64,000 bases of DNA, from assembly GCA_964020085.1 (NCBI GenBank), contig CAXHUQ010000552.1:94002-158001 (forward strand), written 5' to 3'. Source of the stretch: Micromussa lordhowensis (taxonomy: Eukaryota > Cnidaria > Anthozoa > Scleractinia > Lobophylliidae). The notes beneath the pieces were generated by a model. That model saw nothing but the letters and a program-made list of their open reading frames with translations. It was not told where the DNA came from and searched no databases. The position numbers and the translations under genes are program-made. This document shows, piece by piece, positions 1 to 11,283 of the stretch. How positions within the stretch are numbered: position 1 is the first letter of the stretch; each line of letters begins with the position of its first letter.

Positions 1-1
1 C

Positions 2-3000
2 ATTTCCTTGAAGTGCCAACCTAGCAGAACATTTTGCTGCAAACCGCGCCTCTTAAAGTGCCCGTGAAGCCGAGCTATGTCAAATTTGCCAAGGGGACCC
101 CCAGCGCGCGTTTTCTAAAATTCTGCAAAGTTTGGACCAGGGCAAACTACCGCAAAAAGAAGGCCAGAAAAAACACCCTGGCGCCAATGCGATCATATCC
201 TAACTTCAATTTCCTTGAGGTGCCAACCCAGCAGAACATTTTGCTGCAAACGGCGCCTCTTAAAGTGCCCGTGAAGCCGAGCTATGTCAAATTTGCCAAG
301 GGGACCCCCGCCGCGCGTTTTCTGAAATTCTGCAAAGTTGGGACCAGGGCAAACTACTACAAAAATAAGGCCAGAAAAAACACCCTGGCACCAATGCCAT
401 CATGTCCTAACTACAATTTCCTTGAAGTGCCAACCTAGCAGAACATTTTGCTGCAAACCGCGCCTCTTAAAGTGCCCGCGAAGCCGAGCTATGTCAAATT
501 TGCCAAGGGGACCCCCAGCGCGCGTTTTCTGAAATTCTGCAAAGTTGGGACCAGGGCAAACTACTGCAAAAAGAAGGCTAGAAAATACATCCCGGCGCCT
601 ATGCCATCATGTCCTAACTAGGATTTCCTTGAAGTACCAACCTAGCACAACATTTTGTTGCAAACCGCGCCTCTTAAAGTGCCCGTGAAGCCGAGCTATG
701 TCAAATTTGCCAAGGGGACCCCCAGCGCGCGTTTTCTGAAATTCTGCAAAGTTGGGACCAGGGCAAACTACTGCAAAAAGAAGGACAGAAAAAACACCCT
801 GGTGCCAATGCCATCATGTCTTAACTAAAATTTCCTTCAAATGCCAACCTAGCAAAACATTTTGCTGCAAACCGCACCTCTTAAAGTGCCCGTGAAGCCG
901 AGCTATATCAAATTTCCCAAGGGGACCCCCAGCGCGCGTTTTCTGAAATTCTGCAAAGTTGGGACCAGGGCAAACTACTGCAAAAAGAAGGCGAGAAAAA
1001 ACACCCCGGCGCCAATGCCATCATGTCCTAACTAGCGTTTCCTTGAAGTGCCAACCTAGCAGAACATTTTGCTGCAAACCGCGCCTCTTAAAATGCCCGT
1101 GAAGCCGAGCTATGTCAAATTTGCCAAGGGGACCCCCAGCGCGCGTTTTCTGAAATTCTGCAAAGTTGGGACCAGGGCAAACTATTGCAAAAAGAAGGCC
1201 AGAAAAAACACCCTGCCGCCAATGTCATCATGTCCTAACTAGAATTTCCTTGAAGTGCCAACCTAGCAGAACATTTTGCTGCAAACCGCGCTTCTTAAAG
1301 TGCCCGTGAAGCCGAGCTATGTCAAATTTGCCAAGGGGACCCCCAGCACGCGTTTTCTGAAATTCTGCAAAGTTGGGACCAGGGCAAACTACTGCAAAAA
1401 GAAGGCCAGAGAAAACACCCTGGCGCCAATGCCATCATGTCCTAACTAGGATTTCCTTGAAGTGCCAACCTGGCAAAACATTTTGCTGCAAACCGCACCT
1501 CTTAAAGTGCCCGTGAAGCCGAGCTATGTCAAATTTGCCAAGGGGACCCCCAGCGCGCGTTTTCTCAAATTCTGCAAAGTTGGGACCAGGGCAAACTACT
1601 GCAAAAAGAAGGCCAAAAAAACCTTCCTGGCGCCAATGCCATCATGTCCTAACTAACATTTCCTTGAAGTGCCAACCTAGCAGAACATTTTGCTGCAAAC
1701 CGCGCCTCTTAAAGTGCCCGTGAAGCCGAGCTATGTCAAATTTGCCAAGGGGACCCTCAGCGCGCGTTTTCTGAAATTCTGCAAAGTTGGGACCAGGGCA
1801 AACTACTGCAAAAAGAAGGCCAGAAAAAACACGCTGGCGCCAATGCCATCATGTCCTAACTAGCATTTCCTTAAAGTGCCAACCTAGCAGAACATTTTGC
1901 TGCAAACCGCGCCTCTTAAAGTGCCCGTGAAGCCGAGCTATGTCAAATTTGCCAAGGGGACCCGCAGCGCGCGTTTTCTGAAATTCTGCAAAGTTGGGAC
2001 CAGGGCAAACTACTGCAAAAAGAAGGCCAGAAAAACCACCCTGGCGCCAATGCCATCATGTCCTAACTAAAATTTCCTTAAAGTGCTAACCTATCAGAAC
2101 ATTTTGCTGCAAACCGCGCCTCTTAAAGTGCCCGTGAAGCCGAGCTATATCAAATTTGCCAAGGGGACCCCCAGCGCGCGTTTTCTGAAATTCTGCAAAG
2201 TTGGGAGCAGGGCAAACTACTGCAAAAAGAAGGCCAGAAAAAACGCCCTGGCGCAAATGCCATCATGTTTTAACTAGGATTTTCTTAAAGTGCCAACCTG
2301 GCAGAACATTTTGCTGCAAACGGCGCCTCTTAAAGTGCCCGTGAAGCCGAGCTATGTCAAATTTGCCAAGGGGACCCCCAGCGCGCGTTTTCTGAAATTC
2401 TGCAAAGTTGGGACCAGGGCAAACTACTGCAAAAAGAAGGCCAGAAAAAACACCCTGGCGCCAATGCCATCATGTCCTAACTACAATTTCCTTAAAGTGC
2501 CAACCAAGCAAAACATTTTGCTGCAAACCGCGCCTCTTAAAGTGCCCGTGAAGCCGAGCTATGTCAAATTTGCCAAGGGGACCCCCAGCGCGCGTTTTCT
2601 GAAATTCTGCCAAGTTGGGACCAGGGCAAACTACTGCAAAAAGAAGGCCAGAAAAAACACCCTGGCGCCAATGCCATCATGTCCTAACTACAATTTTCTT
2701 GAAGTGCCAACCTAGCAGAACATTTTGCTGCAAACCGCGCCTCTTAAAGTGCCCGTGAAGCCAAGCTATGTCAAATTTGCCAAGGGGACCCCCAGCGCGC
2801 GTTTTCTGAAATTCTGCAAAGTTGGGACCAGGGCAAACTACTACAAAAATAAGGCCAGAAAAAACACCCTGACACCAATGCCATCATGTCTTAACTACAA
2901 TTTCTTTGAAGTGCCAACCTAGCAGAACATTTTGCTGCAAACCGCGCCTCTTAAAGTGCCCGTGAAGCCGAGCTATGTCAAATTTGCCAAGGGGACCCCC

Positions 3001-3106
3001 AGCGCGCGTTTTCCGAAATTCTGCAAAGTTGGAACCAGGGCAAACTACTGCAAAAAGAAGGCCAGAAAAAACACCCTGGCGCCAATGCCATCATGTCCTA
3101 ACTAGG
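2..3106 (+). repeat. 15-monomer mosaic block, copy 1
   Basis: Rare variants here recur 7452 bp downstream (36 monomers): TAGAAAATACATCCC (about 580 and 8032), CTAGCGTTTCC (1032 and 8484), and the YYKNK-encoding ACTACAAAAATAAGG unit followed by CTGACACC (about 2840 and 10292). Between about 1.25 and 2.48 kb the offset is 7245 bp. The later copy therefore lost one monomer near 1.2 kb and gained one near 9.73 kb relative to this copy. The second and third monomers match poorly, so the block is a mosaic. Confidence 0.75.
1244..3106 (+). repeat. 9-mer unit, first copy
   Basis: Nine monomers (1863 bp) that are repeated immediately downstream in a shortened form. Diagnostic variants are GCGCTTCTTAAAG (1289 and 3152), CAGCACGCG with CCAGAGAAAAC (about 1336-1410 and 3199-3273), CCTGGCAAAAC and AAAAAAACCTTCC (about 1470-1628 and 3333-3491). 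Confidence 0.8.
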
Positions 3107-4555
3107 ATTTCCTTGAAGTGCCAACCTAGCAGAACATTTTGCTGCAAACCGCGCTTCTTAAAGTTCCCGTGAAGCCGAGCTATGTCAAATTTGCCAAGGG
3201 GACCCCCAGCACGCGTTTTCTGAAATTCTGCAAAGTTGGGACCAGGGCAAACTACTGCAAAAAGAAGGCCAGAGAAAACACCCTGGCGCCAATGCCATCA
3301 TGTCCTAACTAAAATTTCCTTGAAGTGCCAACCTGGCAAAACATTTTGCTGCAAACCGCACCTCTTAAAGTGCCCGTGAAGCCGAGCTATGTCAAATTTG
3401 CCAAGGGGACCCCCAGCGCGCGTTTTCTCAAATTCTGCAAAGTTGGGACCAGGGCAAACTACTGCAAAAAGAAGGCCAAAAAAACCTTCCTGGCGCCAAT
3501 GCCATCATGTCCTAACTAAGATTTCCTTCAAGTGCCAACCTAGCAGAACATTTTGCTGCAAACCGCACCTCTTAAAGTGCCCGTGAAGCCGAGCTATGTC
3601 AAATTTGCCAAGGGGACCCTCAGCGCGCGTTTTCTGAAATTCTGCAAAGTTGGGACCAGGGCAAACTACTGCAAAAAGAAGGCCAGAAAAAACACGCTGG
3701 CGCCAATGCCATCATGTCCTAACTAGCATTTCCTTAAAGTGCCAACCTAGCAGAACATTTTGCTGCAAACCGCGCCTCTTAAAGTGCCCGTGAAGCCGAG
3801 CTATGTCAAATTTGCCAAGGGGACCCCCAGCGCGCGTTTTCTGAAATTCTGCAAAGTTGGGACCAGGGCAAACTACTGCAAAAAGAAGGCCAGAAAAACC
3901 ACCCTGGCGCCAATGCCATCATGTCCTAACTACAATTTCCTTAAAGTGCCAACCAAGCAAAACATTTTGCTGCAAACCGCGCCGCTTAAAGTGCCCGTGA
4001 AGCCGAGCTATGTCAAATTTGCCAAGGGGACCCCCAGCGCGCGTTTTCTGAAATTCTGCCAAGTTGGGACCAGGGCAAACTACTGCAAAAAGAAGGCCAG
4101 AAAAAACACCCTGGCGCCAATGCCATCATGTTCTAACTACAATTTTCTTGAAGTGCCAACCTAGCAGAACATTTTGCTGCAAACCGCACCTCTTAAAGTG
4201 CCCGTGAAGCCAAGCTATGTCAAATTTGCCAAGGGGACCCCCAGCGCGCGTTTTCTGAAATTCTGCAAAGTTGGGACCAGGGCAAACTACTACAAAAATA
4301 AGGCCAGAAAAAACACCCTGACACCAATGCCATCATGTCTTAACTACAATTTCTTTGAAGTGCCAACCTAGCAGAACATTTTGCTGCAAACCGCGCCTCT
4401 TAAAGTGCCCGTGAAGCCGAGCTATGTCAAATTTGCCAAGGGGACCCCCAGCGCGCGTTTTCCGAAATTCTGCAAAGTTGGAACCAGGGCAAACTACTGC
4501 AAAAGGAAGGCCAGAAAAAACACCCTGGCGCCAATGCCATCATGTCCTAACTAGG
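3107..4555 (+). repeat. 9-mer unit, second copy shortened to 7 monomers
   Basis: Follows the preceding unit at 1863 bp offset through the monomer carrying AGAAAAACCACC (about 3890), then switches to 1449 bp offset from the CCAAGCAAAAC monomer onward (2507 and 3956). Two monomers, including the CTATCAG and ATGTTTTAAC variants, are missing. The junction is in register, as expected from unequal exchange between misaligned units. Confidence 0.8.
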
Positions 4556-7453
4556 ATTTCCTTCAAGTGCCAACCTAGCAGAACATTTTGCTGCCAACTG
4601 CGCCTCTTAAAGTGCCTGTGAAGCCGAGCTATGCCAAATTTGCCAAGGGGACCCCCAGCGCGCGTTTTCTGAAATTCTGCAAAGTTGGGACCAGGGCAAA
4701 CTACTGCAAAAAGAAGGCCAAAAAAAACACCCTGGCGCCAATGCCATCATGTCCTAACTAGAGTTTCGTTAAAGTACCAACCTAGCAGAACATTTTGCTG
4801 CAAACCGCGCCTCTTAAAGTGCCCGTGAAGCCGAGCTATGTCAAATTTGCCAAGGGGACCCCCAGCGCGCGTTTTCTGAAATTCTGCAAAGTTGGGACCA
4901 GGGCAAACTACTACAAAAATAAGGCCAGAAAAAACACCCTGGCACCAATGCCATCATGTCCTAACTACAATTTCCTTGAAGTGTTAACCTAGCAGAACAT
5001 TTTGCTGCAAACCGCGCCTCTTAAAGTGCCCGCGAAGCCGAGCTATGTCAAATTTACCAAGGGGACCCCCAGCGCGCGTTTTCTGAAATTCTGCAAAGTT
5101 GGGACCAGGGCAAACTACTGCAAAAAGAAGGCCAGAAAAAACACCCTGGCGCCAATGCCATCATGTCCTAACTAGCATTTCCTTCAAGTGCCAACCTAGC
5201 AGAACATTTTGCTGCCAACTGCGCCTCTTAAAGTGCCTGTGAAGCCGAGCTATGCCAAATTTGCCAAGGGGACCCCCAGCGCGCGTTTTCTGAAATTCTG
5301 CAAAGTTGGGACCAGGGCAAACTACTGCAAAAAGAAGGCCAGAAAAAACACTCTGGCGCCAATGTCATCATGTCCTAACTAGGATTTCGTTGAAGTGCTA
5401 ACCTAGCAGAACCTTTTGCTGCAAACCGCGCCTCTTAAAGTGCCCGTGAAGCCGAGCTATGTCAAATTTGCCAAGGGGACCCCCAGCGCGCGTTTTCTGA
5501 AATTCTGCAAAGTTGGGACCAGAACAAACTACTGCAAAAAAAGACCAGAAAAAGCACCCCGGCGCCAATGCCATCATGTCCTAACTACAATTTTCTTGAA
5601 GTGCCAACCTAGCAGAACATTTTGCTGCAAACCGCGCCTCTTAAAGTGCCCGTGAAGCCGAGCTATGTCAAATTTGCCAAGGGGACCCCCAGCGCGCGTT
5701 TTCTGAAATTCTGCAAAGTTGGGACCAGGGCAAACTACTGCAAAAAGAAGGCCAGAAAATACATCCCGGCGCCAATGCCATCATGTCCTAACTAAGATTT
5801 CCTCGAAGTGCCAACCTAGCAGAACATTTTGCTGCAAACCGCGCCTCTTAAAGTGCCCGTGAAGCCGAGCTATGTCAAATTTGCCAAGGGGACCCCCAGC
5901 GCGCGTTTTCTGAAATTCTGCAAAGTTGGGACCAGGGCAAACTACTGCAAAAAGAAGGCCAGAAAAAACACCCTGGCGCCAATGCCATCATGTCCTAACT
6001 AGGATTTCCTTAAAGTGCCAACCTAGCAAAATATTTTGATTCAAACCGCGCCTCTTAAAGTGCCCGTGAAGCCAAGCTATGTCAAATTTGCCAAGGGGAC
6101 CCCCAGCGCGAGTTTTCTGAAATTTTGCAAAGTTGGGACCAGGGCAAACTACTGCAAAAAGAAGGCCAGAAAAAACACCCTGTCGCCAATGCCATCATGT
6201 CCTAACTAAGATTTCCTTCAAGTGCCAACCCAGCAAAACATTTTGCTGCAAACCGCGCCTCTTAAAGTGCCCGTGAAGCTAAGCTATGTCAAATTTGCCA
6301 AGAGGACCCCCAGCGCGCGTTTTCTGAAATTCTGCAAAGTTGGGACCAGGGCAAACTACTGCAAAACGAAGGCCAGAAAAAACACCCTGGCGCCAATGCC
6401 ATCATGTCCTAACTAGGATTTCCTTGAAGTGGCAACCTAGCACAATATTTTGCTGCAAACCGCGCCTCCTAAAGTGCCTGTGAAGCCGAGCTTAGTCAAA
6501 TTTTCCAAGGGGACCCCCAGCGCGCGTTTTCTGAAATTCTGCAAAGTTGGGACCAGGGCAAACTACTGCAAAAAGAAGGCCAGAAAAAAAACCCTGGCGC
6601 CAATGTCATCATGTCCTAACTAGGATTTCCTTGAAGTGCCAACCTAGCAGAACATTTTGCTGGAAACCGCGCCTCTTAAAGTGCCCGTGAAGCCGAGCTA
6701 TGTCAAATTTGCCAAGGGGACCCCCAGCGCGCGTTTTCTGAAATTCTGCAAAGTTGGGACCAGGGCAAACTACTGCAAAAAGAAGGCCAGAAAAAACACC
6801 GTGGCGCCAATGCCATCATGTCCTAACTAGGATTTCCTTGAAGTGCCAACCTAGCAGAACATTTTGCTGGAAACCGCGCCTCTTAAAGTGCCCGTGAAGC
6901 CGAGCTATGTCAAATTTGCCAAGGGGACCCCCAGCGCGCGTTTTCTGAAATTCTGCAAAGTTGGGACCAGGGCAAACTACTGCAAAAAGAAGGCCAAAAA
7001 AAAACACCCTGGCGCCAATGCCATCATGTCCTAACTAAAATTTCTTTGAAGTGCCAGCCAAGCAGAACATTTTGCTGGAAACCGCGCCTCTTAAAGTGCC
7101 CGTGAAGCCGAGCTATGTCAAATTTGCCAAAGGGACCCCCAGCGCGCGTTTTCTGAAATTCTGCAAAGTTGGGACCAGGGCAAACTACTGCAAAAAGAAG
7201 GCCAGAAAAAACACCCTGGCGCCAATTCCATCATGTCCTAACTAAGATTTCCTTGAAGTGCCAACCTAGCAGAACATTTTGCTGCAAACCGCGCCTCTTA
7301 AAGTGCCCATGAAGCCGAGCTATGTCAAATTTGCCAAGGCGACCCCCAGCGCGCGTTTTCTGAAATTCTGCAAAGTTGGGACCAGGGCAAACTACTGCAA
7401 AAATAAGGCCATAAAAAACGCCCTGGCGCCAATGCCATCATGTCCTTACTACC
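4556..7453 (+). repeat. 14 mostly non-paired monomers, donor-like segment
   Basis: Monomers here are not part of a local duplication, but their variants recur far away. GAGTTTCGTTAAAG (4761) recurs at 10.75, 13.45 and 15.1 kb. ATATTTTGATTCAAACC (about 6032) recurs at 22.59 and 24.45 kb. GTGCCAGCCAAGCAG (about 7049) recurs at 42.85 kb. The unit near 6996 has a nine-A run that lengthens it to 208 bp, and the same change is seen near 42.8 kb. Confidence 0.7.
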
Positions 7454-10400
7454 ATTTCGATAAAGTGCTAACCTAGCAGAACATTTTGCTGCAAACCGCG
7501 CCTCTTAAAGTGCCCGTGAAGCCGAGCTATGTCAAATTTGCCAAGGGGACCCCCAGCGCGCGTTTTCTAAAATTCTGCAAAGTTTGGACCAGGGCAAACT
7601 ACCGCAAAAGGAAGGCCAGAAAAAACACCCTGGCGCCAATGCGATCATGTCCTAACTCAAATTTCCTTGAGGTGCTAACCCAGCAGAACATTTTGCTGCA
7701 AACGGCGCCTCTTAAAGTGCCCGTGAAGCCGAGTTATGTCAAATTTGCCAAGGGGACCCCCAGCGCGCGTTTTCTGAAATTCTGCAAAGTTGGGACCAGG
7801 GCAAACTACTGCAAAAAGAAGGCCAGAAAAAACACCCTGGCGCCAATGCCATCATGTCTTAACTAAAATTTCCTTGAAGCACCAACCTAGCAAAACATTT
7901 TGCTGCAAACCGCGCCTCTTAACGTGCCCGTGAAGCCGAGCTATGTCAAATTTACCAAGAGGACCCCCAGCGCGCGTTTTCTGAAATTCTGCAAAGTTGG
8001 GACCAGGGCAAACTACTGCAAAAAGAAGGCTAGAAAATACATCCCGGCGCCTATGCCATCATGTCCTAACTAGGATTTCCTTGAAGTACCAACCTAGCAC
8101 AACATTTTGTTGCAAACCGCGCCTCTTAAAGTGCCCGTGAAGCCGAGCTATGTCAAATTTGCCAAGGGGACCCCCAGCGCGCGTTTTCTGAAATTCTGCA
8201 AAGTTGGGACCAGGGCAAACTACTGCAAAAAGAAGGACAGAAAAAACACCCTGGCGCCAATGCCATCATGTCCCAACTAAAATTTCCTTCAAATGCCAAC
8301 CTAGCAAAACATTTTGCTGCAAACCGCACCTCTTAAAGTGCCCGTGAAGCCGAGCTATATCAAATTTCCCAAGGGGACCCCCAGCGCGCGTTTTCTGAAA
8401 TTCTGCAAAGTTGGGACCAGGGCAAACTACTGCAAAAAGAAGGCGAGAAAAAACACCCCGGCGCCAATGCCATCATGTCCTAACTAGCGTTTCCTTGAAG
8501 TGCCAACCTAGCAGAACATTTTGCTGCAAACCGCGCCTCTTAAAATGCCCGTGAAGCCGAGCTATGTCAAATTTGCCAAGGGGACCCCCAGCACGCGTTT
8601 TCTGAAATTCTGCAAAGTTGGGACCAGGGCAAACTACTGCAAAAAGAAGGCCAGAGAAAACACCCTGGCGCCAACGCCATCATGTCCTAACTAGGATTTC
8701 CTTGAAGTGCCAACCTGGCAAAACATTTTGCTGCAAACCGCACCTCTTAAAGTGCCCGTGAAGCCGAGCTATGTCAAATTTGCCAAGGGGACCCCCAGCG
8801 CGCGTTTTCTCAAATTCTGCAAAGTTGGGACCAGGGCAAACTACTGCAAAAAGAAGGCCAAAAAAACCTTCCTGGGGCCAATGCCATCATGTCCTAACTA
8901 AGATTTCCTTGAAGTGCCAACCTAGCAGAACATTTTGCTGCAAACCGCGCCTCTTAAAGTGCCCGTGAAGCCGAGCTATGTCAAATTTGCCAAGGGGACC
9001 CTCAGCGCGCGTTTTCTGAAATTCTGCAAAGTTGGGACCAGGGCAAACTACTGCAAAAAGAAGGCCAGAAAAAACACCCTGGCGCCAATGCCATCATGTC
9101 CTAACTAGCATTTCCTTAAAGTGCCAACCTAGCAGAACATTTTGCTGCAAACCGCGCCTCTTAAAGTGCCCGTGAAGCCGAGCTATGTCAAATTTGCCAA
9201 GGGGACCCCCAGCGCGCGTTTTCTGAAATTCTGCAAAGTTGGGACCAGGGCAAACTACTGCAAAAAGAAGGCCAGAAAAACCACCCTGGCGCCAATGCCA
9301 TCATGTCCTAACTAAAATTTCCTTAAAGTGCTAACCTATCAGAACATTTTGCTGCAAACCGCGCCTCTTAAAGTGCCCGTGAAGCCGAGCTATATCAAAT
9401 TTGCCAAGGGGACCCCCAGCGCGCGTTTTCTGAAATTCTGCAAAGTTGGGAGCAGGGCAAACTACTGCAAAAAGAAGGCCAGAAAAAACGCCCTGGCGCA
9501 AATGCCATCATGTTTTAACTAGGATTTTCTTAAAGTGCCAACCTGGCAGAACATTTTGCTGCAAACGGCGCCTCTTAAAGTGCCCGTGAAGCCGAGCTAT
9601 GTCAAATTTGCCAAGGGGACCCCCAGCGCGCGTTTTCTGAAATTCTGCAAAGTTGGGACCAGGGCAAACTACTGCAAAAATAAGGCCAGAAAAAACACCC
9701 TGGCGCCAATGCCATCATGTCCTAACTAAAATTTCCTTGAAGTTCCAACCTAGCAGAACATTTTGCTGCAAACCGCGCCTCTTAAAGTGCCCGTGAAGCC
9801 GACCTATGTCAAATTTGCAAAGGGGACCCCCAGCGCGCGTTTTCTGAAATTCTGCAAAGTTGGGACCAGGGCAAACTACTGCAAAAAGAAGGCCAGAAAA
9901 AACACCCTGGCGCCAATGCCATCATGTCCTAACTACAATTTCCTTAAAGTGCCAACCTAGCAAAACATTTTGCTGCAAACCGCGTCTCTTAAAGTGCCCG
10001 TGAAGCCGAGCTATGTCAAATTTGCCAAGGGGACCCCCAGCGCGCGTTTTCTGAAATTCTGCCAAGTTGGGACCAGGGCAAACTACTGCAAAAAGAAGGC
10101 CAGAAAAAACACCCTGGCGCCAATGCCATCATGTCCTAACTACAATTTCCTTGAAGTGCCAACCTAGCAGAACATTTTGCTGCAAACCGCGCCTCTTAAA
10201 GTGCCCGTGAAGCCAAGCTATGTCAAATTTGCCAAGGGGACCCCCAGCGCGCGTTTTCTGAAATTCTGCAAAGTTGGGACCAGGGCAAACTACTACAAAA
10301 ATAAGGCCAGAAAAAACACCCTGACACCAATGCCATCATGTCTTAACTACAATTTCTTTGAAGTGCCAACCTAGCAGAACATTTTGCTGCAAACCGCGCC

Positions 10401-10558
10401 TCTTAAAGTGCCCGTGAAGCCGAGCTATGTCAAATTTGCCAAGGGGACCCCCAGCGCGCGTTTTCTGAAATTCTGCAAAGTTGGAACCAGGGCAAACTAC
10501 TGCAAAAAGAAGGCCAAAAAAAACACCCTGGCGCCAATGCCATCATGTCCTAACTAGG
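7454..10558 (+). repeat. 15-monomer mosaic block, copy 2
   Basis: Counterpart of the first 15 monomers of the window, at 7452 bp offset with the one-monomer loss and one-monomer gain described for copy 1. Its 3' two thirds also lie inside the 13-mer duplication that follows, so the copying events are nested. Confidence 0.75.
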
Positions 10559-11283
10559 ATTTCCTTCAAGTGCCAACCTAGCAGAACATTTTGCTGCCAA
10601 CTGCGCCTCTTAAAGTGCCTGTGAAGCCGAGCTATGCCAAACTTGCCAAGGGGACCCCCAGCGCGCGTTTTCTGAAATTCTGCAAAGTTGGGACCAGGGC
10701 AAACTACTGCAAAAAGAAGGCCAAAAAAAACACCCTGGCGCCAATGCCATCATGTCCTAACTAGAGTTTCGTTAAAGTACCAACCTAGCAGAACATTTTG
10801 CTGCAAACCGCGCCTCTTAAAGTGCCCGTGAAGCCGAGCTATGTCAAATTTGCCAAGGGGACCCCCAGCGCGCGTTTTCTGAAATTCTGCAAAGTTGGGA
10901 CCAGGGCAAACTACTACAAAAATAAGGCCAGAAAAAACACCCTAGCACCAATGCCATCATGTCCTAACTACAATTTCCTTGAAGTGTTAACCTAGCACAA
11001 CATTTTGCTGCAAACCGCGCCTCTTAAAGTGCCCGCGAAGCCGAGCTATGTCAAATTTGCCAAGGGGACCCCCAGCGCGCGTTTTCTGAAATTCTGCAAA
11101 GTTGGGACCAGGGCAAACTACTGCAAAAAGAAGGCCAGAAAAAACACCCTGGCGCCAATGCCATCATGTCCTAACTAGCATTTCCTTCAAGTGCCAACCT
11201 AGCAGAACATTTTGCTGCCAACTGCACCTCTTAAAGTGCCTGTGAAGCCGAGCTATGCCAAATTTGCCAAGGGGACCCCCAGC
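8593..11283 (+). repeat. 13-mer higher-order repeat (2691 bp), copy 1
   Basis: Thirteen monomers repeated directly with a 2691-bp offset. The left breakpoint lies between CAGCACGCG at about 8590 (not copied) and CCAGAGAAAAC at 8651 (copied), so the edge is uncertain by about 60 bp. Shared rare variants include CAACGCC with CCTTCCTGGGGCC, CTATCAG, ATGTTTTAAC, GAAGTTCC, GACCTATG, GCGTCTCTT and GTGTTAACCTAGCAC, in the same order. Confidence 0.9.

Noticed and set aside
2290..2715. Longest forward open frame (141 codons), a possible repeat protein gene
   Set aside because: It is two satellite monomers joined because CCTAG mutated to CCAAG and AACTAG to AACTAC. It begins at a GTG, has no upstream signals, and the same frame is closed in almost every other unit. 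No known domain is visible.
5386..5402. CENP-B box-like match in the variant TTTCGTTGAAGTGC
   Set aside because: Only TTCG and the central A of the essential CENP-B box bases match; the CGGG part is absent. The G of TTCG is itself a rare variant, and the consensus has TTCC.
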